The translations under genes were made by a program, and so were the position numbers. Below the pieces are notes generated by a model. The model did no database searches. It had not been told where the DNA came from and saw only the letters and a program-made list of their open reading frames with translations. This document shows positions 1 through 5,855 of a DNA stretch of 6,489 bases, in pieces. The stretch spans positions 5,427 through 11,915 of the forward strand of contig DPMX01000333.1 of NCBI GenBank assembly GCA_003540955.1, in the 5' to 3' direction. The stretch comes from Gammaproteobacteria bacterium (GTDB taxonomy: Bacteria; Pseudomonadota; Gammaproteobacteria; Ga0077536). Position 1 is the first letter of the stretch, and every line of letters starts with the position of its first letter.

Positions 1-1
1 T

Positions 2-976
2 TGCGATCCACAAATGGCGAACAAGACGTTTAGCCAGCGGGCGGATGATATCCGAGTGTGTATCGCGTGCAACCAAGCCTGCATCGGACACTACGCCTTG
101 GGCGCACCAATATCATGTATTCAGTTTCCAGAGTCTGGACGCGAACTAGAGTACGGTAACCGCGTTACTGTCGACAGCTCACGTGAAGTATTAGTGGTTG
201 GTGGTGGCCCGGCAGGACTAAAAGCGGCAGCTGTTGCAGCGGAACGCGGACATCAAGTCACTTTGTACGAAAAGAGCAAACGCCTCGGCGGTCAAGTGCT
301 GCTCGCGCAACTATTACCCGAGCGCAGCGAGTTTGGCGGTATTATTACTAACCTCGAGCACGAAGCACGTACCGCGGGAGTCGACATAAAACTCGGTTCG
401 GAAATAACCACTGATGCTCTTCGTGCGAGTGAGGCTGATGTCATAGTCATCGCTTCCGGCGCGACACCACATATCCCGGATATCGAAATCACCGACAGCG
501 CAAATGTCGTTACCGCCTGGGAAGTCATTAACGATGAAGCCGAATGCGGATCCCGGATTGTTGTTGCTGATTGGCGTGGTGATTGGGTCGGCATTGGACT
601 CGCTAGAAAACTAATAAAAGCCGGACATCAAGTACGTCTGGCGACGGTCGCGAATTGTGCCGGCTTTAATATGCAGTTTTATACGCGCGACCCGATGATC
701 GCAGAAATAGATCAACTCGGGGTTCAATTCACGCATTACGCACGTCTCGCCGGTGCCGACGAAGGTACTGCCTATTTCGTCCATGCAAGTGGCGGACATA
801 TGATGGATTTTGAATGCGATACCTTAGTGCTCGCATATGGCCACGACAGCGAAATGGATCTCTTCAACAGTCTCGAAGACTCTCGCACGGAGGTACATGT
901 CATCGGCGACGCGCTGTCACCTCGAACAGCTGAAGAAGCGGTATTAGAGGGCTTGAAGGTGGGAAGCAAGATCTAG
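2..976 (+). CDS. Iron-sulfur flavoprotein oxidoreductase, TMADH/FadH (old yellow enzyme) family, C-terminal part (5' end outside window)
   Basis: The reading frame is open to the window edge. The residues before the first ATG (position 14) continue the family's conserved stretch (DPxxxNK...DDIR), so that ATG is internal and the N-terminal FMN-binding TIM barrel lies upstream. Counting from that ATG, Cys16, 19, 23 and 35 form Cx2Cx3Cx11C, the [4Fe-4S] ligand spacing of E. coli 2,4-dienoyl-CoA reductase and trimethylamine dehydrogenase. An FAD/ADP Rossmann motif follows (VVGGGPAGL, 61-69) with the ribose-binding acid Glu86. The family's ASGATP (148-153) and C-terminal IGDALSPRTAEEAVLEG (297-313) are also present. 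The middle dinucleotide domain (181-210) reads ADWRGDWVGIG and lacks GxGxxG, which fits TMADH-type proteins better than NADPH-using FadH. Family members oxidise N-methylated amines or reduce enoyl-type C=C bonds. The substrate here is unknown. The gene ends 11 bases from the convergent acyl-CoA dehydrogenase-like gene. Confidence 0.9.
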   Translation, partial: CDPQMANKTFSQRADDIRVCIACNQACIGHYALGAPISCIQFPESGRELEYGNRVTVDSSREVLVVGGGPAGLKAAAVAAERGHQVTLYEKSKRLGGQVLLAQLLPERSEFGGIITNLEHEARTAGVDIKLGSEITTDALRASEADVIVIASGATPHIPDIEITDSANVVTAWEVINDEAECGSRIVVADWRGDWVGIGLARKLIKAGHQVRLATVANCAGFNMQFYTRDPMIAEIDQLGVQFTHYARLAGADEGTAYFVHASGGHMMDFECDTLVLAYGHDSEMDLFNSLEDSRTEVHVIGDALSPRTAEEAVLEGLKVGSKI

Positions 977-987
977 ACGGGAACGAT

Positions 988-2199
988 TTATTTTTCGCGC
1001 AGTAATGGAGACTGAACTTGCTCCCGATCAAGTCCCAACTCAACTAAACTGATCTGGCCGAGGCAGACATCGCTACTTGGTTGCATCATAGTTGCAGTGG
1101 CCCCGTCTCGAAACATACGCTCTATCACCGACCCCTTGAACAAACCGTGGGCACCACTCATCTCTAGTGCAGATCGAGTTGCCGCTGTGACGGCTTCGCC
1201 GACAATATATTTCGCACGAAAAAGTGCCGTTTGTACTGCCTCGGTCTGCCCTTCGTCATCGGCAAGCCACGCTGCATAGCGCAACAACCAGCGGGCACTT
1301 TCCATATTCGCGGTCATGATACCGATTCGGCGTCGAATATCAGGATGATAAGAAAGCGGCTGGTCGTATCCTTTCGGTCGGCGTCCCTTCACGACGTTTT
1401 TAATCGCTTCGACAGCCCCCAAACCAAGTCCAAGATAGACCGCTGTATAGGGTAAGTTGATCAAGGACTCATGAGTAGCGAGGAAATCACCGATGCTCGG
1501 AACTACCAACTCATCGAAGGCCCAATCGGCCGGAACAAAGCAATTCTCGAGCACGACGTTGTCACTGCAAGTGCCACGCATGCCTAGCGTATCCCAGACG
1601 TGTTCAATTCGAAGTCCCGGCGAGTCGGTTGGTACTACCACCATAATGACCGATTCCGGATTATCGATATGCTCCGGATGTACGCAAATTAAAGCACTAT
1701 CCGACGACCCTATCATCGATGCAAATGTCTTGCGTCCATTCAACAAATAACCACCTTCGACCCGTTTTGCCTTGGTTGAACTAGCACGGGTAGAGTAGAG
1801 CAAATTCGTGGTGCCTGCTTCCGAAATAAGGTTCGACATCAATTTCTGCTCGGTGAGCATATGCGTGGCCACCCGCTGAGCAACCGCATCACTAAACGCG
1901 CCAGTCCCAGTCAAGGTATAGGCAGCTACACAATGCATGTTGAAGCTCATAGCGGTCGCGGCACAACCTTGCGCGAGTTCTTCCATCGCTAAGGTATGTC
2001 CAAGTAAACCAACACCCATGCCTCCAAGTTCTTTCGGTATCAACAAGCCGAATAGGCCAGCGGCACGTATTTCTTGGTAATTCTCCACGGGAGGAGAGGC
2101 GTCGCGGTCATGCTCTGCCGCATTTTCCGCGAACCCCCGGGCTAGTTCCCGGCAGTGTTCTTGCAGCGAAATCTGCTCTGGAGATAGTGAAAATTGCAT
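988..2199 (-). CDS. Acyl-CoA dehydrogenase family flavoprotein with atypical active site
   Basis: The 403-residue protein has the usual length and three-domain layout of the acyl-CoA dehydrogenase superfamily, an FAD enzyme of the cytoplasm. The N-terminal helical domain (1-120) begins FSLSPEQ, which matches the family start and supports the ATG at 2199, although no Shine-Dalgarno sequence precedes it. The beta domain contains ISEAGTTN (125-132), YLLNGRKTFAS (151-161) and WDTLGMRGTCSDN (202-214), the FAD/substrate signatures. The C-terminal helical domain contains SARWLLRYAAW (301-311) and ERMFRDG (360-366). Aligning RD of this last motif with medium-chain acyl-CoA dehydrogenase puts Gln373 where that enzyme has its catalytic Glu376; the usual YEGT reads MQPS. 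It may therefore use a base elsewhere, as isovaleryl-CoA dehydrogenase does, or belong to the monooxygenase-like (DszC/HsaA) relatives. The family is certain; the reaction is not. It is transcribed away from the molybdoenzyme operon through a shared 146-base spacer. Confidence 0.92.
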   Translation of the reverse strand: MQFSLSPEQISLQEHCRELARGFAENAAEHDRDASPPVENYQEIRAAGLFGLLIPKELGGMGVGLLGHTLAMEELAQGCAATAMSFNMHCVAAYTLTGTGAFSDAVAQRVATHMLTEQKLMSNLISEAGTTNLLYSTRASSTKAKRVEGGYLLNGRKTFASMIGSSDSALICVHPEHIDNPESVIMVVVPTDSPGLRIEHVWDTLGMRGTCSDNVVLENCFVPADWAFDELVVPSIGDFLATHESLINLPYTAVYLGLGLGAVEAIKNVVKGRRPKGYDQPLSYHPDIRRRIGIMTANMESARWLLRYAAWLADDEGQTEAVQTALFRAKYIVGEAVTAATRSALEMSGAHGLFKGSVIERMFRDGATATMMQPSSDVCLGQISLVELGLDREQVQSPLLREK

Positions 2200-2345
2200 A
2201 TCGGCTAAAGTTACAAAAGCGTCTCAAGGATATTGTACAGTATACTAATTTTATTCTGGAAGAACATACATTAAACAACGCTGACCGCCTTGCGATATAT
2301 ACTGAAACGCCCCTCAGAAAGTTGTTTGAACGCGGGTAAACGGAC
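2200..2345. promoter_or_regulatory. Divergent intergenic spacer, probable two-way promoter region
   Basis: This is the only substantial gap in the window. It separates the leftward acyl-CoA dehydrogenase-like gene from the rightward molybdoenzyme operon, so promoters for both should lie here. It is AT-richer than the flanking genes around 2230-2280. The palindrome AGTATACT (2239-2246) offers a -10-like TATACT on both strands, and a second TATACT lies at 2298-2303 on the + strand. No -35 element at good spacing stands out for the + strand. An in-frame TAA at 2337-2339 makes the ATG at 2346 the first possible start of the molybdoenzyme. Its ribosome site is weak (GGG at 2334-2336). Confidence 0.5.
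2239..2266 (-). promoter_or_regulatory. Candidate sigma70-like promoter for the acyl-CoA dehydrogenase-like gene
   Basis: On the minus strand, TATACT (complement of 2239-2244) could be the -10 hexamer. TGTTCT (complement of 2261-2266), 16 bases upstream, would be a poor -35. Transcription would start near 2232 and give a leader of about 33 bases before the ATG at 2199. The -10 match is good and the -35 match weak, so this is only a candidate. Confidence 0.22.
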
Positions 2346-4676
2346 ATGAAAAACATTAACGAATTGCCCCTTACAAGTGCCCACTGGGGGACCTTCCGCG
2401 TTGAATCTCAAAACGGCAAGGTCGTAGCCCTACATGCCTTCGAACAAGATTCTGACCCATCGCCAATTGGCGGGGGGATCCTTGATGTTTTGGACGGTCC
2501 AACGCGGATAAGAGCTCCAATGGTGCGCAAGAGCTGGCTTGAAAGTGGACCCGGGACTGCGACGGACAAACGTGGCAGTGAAGCGTTTGTCGAAGTGCCT
2601 TGGGCGGAAGCTGAACAGCTCGTGGCTGATGAACTCAATCGTGTGCGTCTTGAGTTCGGCAATGAGGCAATATTTGCGGGATGCTATGGCTGGGCAAGTG
2701 CTGGGCGTTTTCATCACGCACAAAGTCAAACCCATCGCTTCCTGAATTGCATCGGTGGTTATACAAAGTCAGTTAATACCTACAGCTTCGCCGCCGCAGA
2801 AGTGATTGTGCCACATGTCCTAGGTAGCTATCGCGATTACGTGTACTCGGCAACGAGTTGGGAATCTATAAAGAACGACGGCGAACTCTTTGTCGCGTTT
2901 GGTGGGGTACCGATAAAGAACGGACAAATCGGTCAAGGTGGGATCGGTAAACATCGCCAACGCGACGGAGTTCAGTCGGCGGCCGCTGCAGGTGTTAAGT
3001 TCGTCAATATCTCACCGCTGAGAGCAGACGTCCTGGAAGAAGTTGGCGCCGAATGGTTGCCGCTGCGCCCGTCGACGGACACGGCAATTATTCTAGGGCT
3101 CGCACACACCCTATTAAGCGAACAATTACACGATGTAACATTCCTTGATCGCTATTGTGTTGGTTTCGATAAATTCGCAACATATCTACGGGGTAGTACC
3201 GACGGTATTGAGAAGTCCGCTGAATGGGCAAGCGCGATAAGCGAGATTCCTGCAGCAACTATACGGGATCTGGCTCGCCGTATGGCAGGCTCACGCACTA
3301 TGCTCTCAGTAAGCTGGTCGCTCTCACGGCAAGATCACGGCGAACAACCATTTTGGGCTGCGATCACACTTGCTGCCATGCTTGGCCAGATTGGGTTACC
3401 TGGGAGGGGCATTGGATTTGGTTACAGCGCCGTCAACAGCGTCGGATACCATCACACGTCATTGCCGGCAACAGCGCTACCGCAAGGTCAAAATCCGGTA
3501 AAGTGTTTTATCCCTGTTGCCCGGATAAGCGACATGTTACTCAACCCTGGTGCTCCATTCGATTACAACGGCAAACGCTATAACTACCCTGATATTCGCC
3601 TTATCTACTGGGCTGGTGGCAATCCGTTCCACCATCATCAGGACCTTAATCGGATGTGCCGAGCGTGGAGGAAACCAGAAACCATAATCGCGCATGAATG
3701 GTGCTGGAATGCACATGCCAAACATGCCGATATCATACTACCGTGTACTACGACCCTAGAACGCACAGATATCGCACAAACGCCGCGCGACCCATTCGTG
3801 GTCTATATGGAGCAAGCGATCAAACCGTATGGTGACAGCCGCAACGATTTCGACATCTTCCGTGGAATCGGGAGACGAATGGGCGTTGAGGAAAAGTTTA
3901 GCGAAGGCCGAGACGAACACGAATGGTTAGCCTGGATCTATGACCGCACGCGCGATAATGCCGCCGCAAAGCGTATTGAAATGCCGTCATTACAAGAACT
4001 GAAACGCGATGGGTGGCTGGAGATCATGTCGCCCGCTCAACCGAAAATAATGTTGAGCGAATTTCGTAATGACCCGCAAGCAAATCCGTTACGAACTCCA
4101 AGCGGGAGAATCGAGATCTACTCGGAGACAATTGCGAAGTTCGACTATGACGACTGTCCACCGCACGCCACGTGGTTAGAACCAATTGAATGGTTGGGCT
4201 CCACTGATGTGGCAGGGCAACTACACCTCATTTCTAACCAACCGTCTACGAAATTGCATTCACAATTGGATCACGGAAGTCATAGTCGCAGTTCGAAGAT
4301 TAACGGTCGAGAGCCAATCATGCTAAATCCGTATGATGCGAAAGCCCGAGGGATCGAGTCCGGGAATCTTGTACGTGTATTCAATGACCGCGGGGCTTGT
4401 TTATGTAGCGCGATCCTTGACGACGACATTCGTCCCGGTGTGGCTCAATTAAGCACCGGTGCCTGGTTTGATCCTGAAGTGATTAAAGGAGCAAATGGCC
4501 TGTGTAAACATGGAAACCCTAACGTTTTGACCATGGACAAGGGTACTTCGCGTCTTGCTCAAGGACCAATCGCACATTCCTGTTTGGTGGAGATCGAACG
4601 CTTTGAGGGCAGGGTCGTGCCGGTCACCGCGTTTTGCGCGCCGGAGATCCTAGATCGAAAGCAAATTATACGTTAA
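2346..4676 (+). CDS. Molybdopterin-dependent oxidoreductase, DMSO/biotin sulfoxide reductase type, no Tat signal
   Basis: The 776-residue product has the usual length of the bis-MGD enzymes BisC, DorA and TorA, which reduce S- or N-oxides. The start LTSAHWGTFRVE (9-20), PMVRKSWLESG (58-68) and GCYGWASAGRFHHAQ (112-126) follow the family. Ser147 (in NTYSFAAAEV) aligns with the serine Mo ligand of Rhodobacter DMSO reductase. Tyr114 and Trp116 match its active-site Tyr and Trp. Cofactor-binding segments are recognisable: GGNPFHHHQDLNRM (424-437), TPSGRIEIYSE (584-594), ISNQPSTKLHSQLDHGS (629-645) and GNPNVLTMDKGTSRLAQG (723-740). There is no N-terminal Cys cluster for [4Fe-4S] and no twin-arginine signal peptide, so it probably works in the cytoplasm, as BisC does. 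Tyr114 is known to favour S-oxides and is missing in TMAO reductase. An S-oxide substrate is therefore a reasonable inference, but the compound is unknown and other transformations by this family are possible. No TorD-like chaperone gene is in the window. It heads the operon with the ThDP enzyme genes. Confidence 0.93.
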   Translation: MKNINELPLTSAHWGTFRVESQNGKVVALHAFEQDSDPSPIGGGILDVLDGPTRIRAPMVRKSWLESGPGTATDKRGSEAFVEVPWAEAEQLVADELNRVRLEFGNEAIFAGCYGWASAGRFHHAQSQTHRFLNCIGGYTKSVNTYSFAAAEVIVPHVLGSYRDYVYSATSWESIKNDGELFVAFGGVPIKNGQIGQGGIGKHRQRDGVQSAAAAGVKFVNISPLRADVLEEVGAEWLPLRPSTDTAIILGLAHTLLSEQLHDVTFLDRYCVGFDKFATYLRGSTDGIEKSAEWASAISEIPAATIRDLARRMAGSRTMLSVSWSLSRQDHGEQPFWAAITLAAMLGQIGLPGRGIGFGYSAVNSVGYHHTSLPATALPQGQNPVKCFIPVARISDMLLNPGAPFDYNGKRYNYPDIRLIYWAGGNPFHHHQDLNRMCRAWRKPETIIAHEWCWNAHAKHADIILPCTTTLERTDIAQTPRDPFVVYMEQAIKPYGDSRNDFDIFRGIGRRMGVEEKFSEGRDEHEWLAWIYDRTRDNAAAKRIEMPSLQELKRDGWLEIMSPAQPKIMLSEFRNDPQANPLRTPSGRIEIYSETIAKFDYDDCPPHATWLEPIEWLGSTDVAGQLHLISNQPSTKLHSQLDHGSHSRSSKINGREPIMLNPYDAKARGIESGNLVRVFNDRGACLCSAILDDDIRPGVAQLSTGAWFDPEVIKGANGLCKHGNPNVLTMDKGTSRLAQGPIAHSCLVEIERFEGRVVPVTAFCAPEILDRKQIIR

Positions 4677-4729
4677 CAAAAGAATCTTTCTCGATATAAA
4701 ACTGCCTCAACATCACTGTTAGTGGCCTT

Positions 4730-4733
4730 GGAG
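4730..4733 (+). promoter_or_regulatory. Shine-Dalgarno GGAG that places the alpha-subunit start at GTG 4740
   Basis: GGAG sits 6 bases before the in-frame GTG at 4740. The earlier in-frame GTG at 4722 and TTG at 4728 have no purine-rich site upstream (CATCACTGTTA). The site would lie inside the coding sequence if either earlier start were used. It therefore favours 4740. Confidence 0.55.
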
Positions 4734-4739
4734 ACAATT

Positions 4740-5264
4740 GTGGATTGGCACCAAGACATTTTCGAAATTCTCATCAAACACAAAATATCAATTGTGGCCC
4801 ACGTCCCTGATGCGGGGCATGGGCCGTTAATTCAGCTGTGCGAAGCGTACGATAATATGCACACAGTTACTCTAACCGCCGAGCAAGACGGGGTTGGGTT
4901 GTTATCCGGTGCATGGGCCGGCGGAAGCAAGGGCGTACTGCTGATGCAGTCAAGTGGTGTTGGTAACGCTATAAATGCGCTCGCGCTCCCAAACGTTTGT
5001 CGTATACCTTTTCTTACGATAGTAACCATGCGTGGTGAATGGGGTGAGTTCATACCATGGCAAGTTCCGATGGGACAAGGTACACCAAAAATCTTGGAGG
5101 CAATGAACGTGCGTGTCTTCCGGGCTGACACAAAAGAAGAAATAGGCGTTACCGTGGACGCGGCAGCCGATCTCGCATACAACACGCGCCAATCCGCCGC
5201 AGTATTGGTTTCCCAAAGGCTAATCGGCGCCAAGCAATTCAAACAAGGGCAGAAACATGCTTAA
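4740..5264 (+). CDS. ThDP-dependent decarboxylase alpha subunit, sulfopyruvate decarboxylase ComD-like (PYR domain)
   Basis: The 174-residue protein (180 if GTG 4722 is used) is a stand-alone pyrimidine-binding domain, the usual size of ComD. From the 4740 start, Glu48 in LTAEQDGVGLLSGAW aligns with the glutamate that activates thiamine diphosphate. Then come GVLLMQSSGVGNAINAL (65-81), the RGEWGE segment (98-103) and IPWQVPMGQGTPKILEA (105-121), all closely matching ComD and the N-terminal half of phosphonopyruvate decarboxylase. With the next gene it should form one active site at the subunit interface and decarboxylate a 2-oxoacid to an aldehyde. The usual substrates are 3-sulfopyruvate (to sulfoacetaldehyde) or phosphonopyruvate. 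The N-terminal substrate loop reads VPDAGHGPL, unlike the Cys-containing loops I associate with those enzymes, so the substrate may differ. It begins 63 bases after the molybdoenzyme stop and overlaps the beta gene by 8 bases. Confidence 0.87.
   Translation: MDWHQDIFEILIKHKISIVAHVPDAGHGPLIQLCEAYDNMHTVTLTAEQDGVGLLSGAWAGGSKGVLLMQSSGVGNAINALALPNVCRIPFLTIVTMRGEWGEFIPWQVPMGQGTPKILEAMNVRVFRADTKEEIGVTVDAAADLAYNTRQSAAVLVSQRLIGAKQFKQGQKHA
5245..5264 (+). promoter_or_regulatory. Ribosome site and 8-base overlap coupling alpha- and beta-subunit genes
   Basis: AAGGG at 5245-5249, inside the end of the alpha gene, lies 7 bases before the beta ATG at 5257. The alpha stop TAA is at 5262-5264, so the reading frames overlap by 8 bases. 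This arrangement suggests translational coupling and equal amounts of the two subunits. Confidence 0.55.
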
Positions 5265-5835
5265 GCGGCGACCAACCGTTGAATTTCTGCTTGCTGGTCG
5301 ATCTCAGAATTTGTTTGCCGTGTCAGGACTCGGTTCAAGCACATGGGACCTGAGCGCTACTGGCGACGATAGAAGAAACTTTTGTTTCAATGGCGTGATG
5401 GGCCAAGCAGCACCATTTGCGCTTGGCCTCGCAATCGCACAGCCTACTAAACAAGTAGTGCTAATCACAGGCGATGGTGAGATCCTAATGTCCCTTGGGA
5501 TCCTTGCGACGATCGCAAATGTCGCACCAAAAAATCTGTGCCTTTTGGTGCTCGACAACGAATCCTACTCTGAAACAGGCGGCCAACCCTCAGCGACAGC
5601 AGGGCCTACCAACCTGGAATTAATCGCTAAGGGTTGTGGCTTTGCCAATACCAGTACTGTCCACAACGACTCGGAGTTAGCGGCGTTGCGAAAGACCCTG
5701 CACGCCGCAGACGAACTTCACTTTTCAAACATCAAAATCGCGACGGAAGAGTTACCTCTAATCTTCCCCCATTCCTTTGATGGGGTAACAGCGATTAATC
5801 GATTTCGTGACGTCGCGATTGCTTGTTCCGATTGA
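5257..5835 (+). CDS. ThDP-dependent decarboxylase beta subunit, sulfopyruvate decarboxylase ComE-like (PP domain)
   Basis: The 192-residue protein is the diphosphate-binding half of a two-subunit ThDP enzyme and has the length of ComE. GDGEILMSLG (72-81) followed by LDN with Asn101 is the classic GDGx26N motif that binds Mg2+ and the ThDP diphosphate. FNGVMGQAAPFALGLAIA (44-61) precedes it, and the SETGGQPSAT segment (105-114) is the family's post-motif substrate/cofactor loop. The C-terminal 70 residues keep the ComE pattern (ELIAKGCGFA, 121-130) but are otherwise variable. It needs the alpha subunit for activity, since neither half holds both cofactor sites. The other possibility, one fused decarboxylase broken by a frameshift, is unlikely because each part has its own start and ribosome site. 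The P450 gene follows after 20 bases, so the two are probably cotranscribed. Confidence 0.88.
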   Translation: MLKRRPTVEFLLAGRSQNLFAVSGLGSSTWDLSATGDDRRNFCFNGVMGQAAPFALGLAIAQPTKQVVLITGDGEILMSLGILATIANVAPKNLCLLVLDNESYSETGGQPSATAGPTNLELIAKGCGFANTSTVHNDSELAALRKTLHAADELHFSNIKIATEELPLIFPHSFDGVTAINRFRDVAIACSD

Positions 5836-5855
5836 TTTTGCCCTGGAACCGTAGC

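Noticed and set aside
14..976. ATG at position 14 as the true start of the first gene
   Set aside because: The frame is open upstream and the residues before the ATG continue a conserved family stretch. The FMN barrel that must precede the iron-sulfur motif is missing, so the gene is cut by the window.
2254..2264. Short palindrome TTCTGGAAGAA between the divergent genes
   Set aside because: Only four paired bases per arm and no second copy were seen, which is too weak for a regulator site.
2273..2327. Inverted repeat AAACAAC (2273-2279) / GTTGTTT (2321-2327) in the divergent spacer
   Set aside because: A 7-base match with a 41-base loop is expected by chance in a spacer of this size, and the arms do not extend. 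It was not called an operator.
3224..3583. 119-codon + strand frame inside the molybdoenzyme gene
   Set aside because: It is out of frame within conserved coding sequence and shows no domain or ribosome site of its own.
4677..4739. Possible terminator or separate promoter between the molybdoenzyme and alpha-subunit genes
   Set aside because: No hairpin with a T-run and no convincing -35/-10 pair was found. The short gap fits cotranscription.
4832..5242. 136-codon open frame on the minus strand inside the alpha-subunit gene
   Set aside because: It lies wholly opposite a clearly conserved gene, and its product shows no recognisable domain. It is a shadow frame.
4740..5835. A single fused phosphonopyruvate-type decarboxylase split by a frameshift
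   Set aside because: Each half has its own start codon and ribosome site, and the lengths match separate ComD and ComE subunits. An 8-base overlap is normal for coupled genes.
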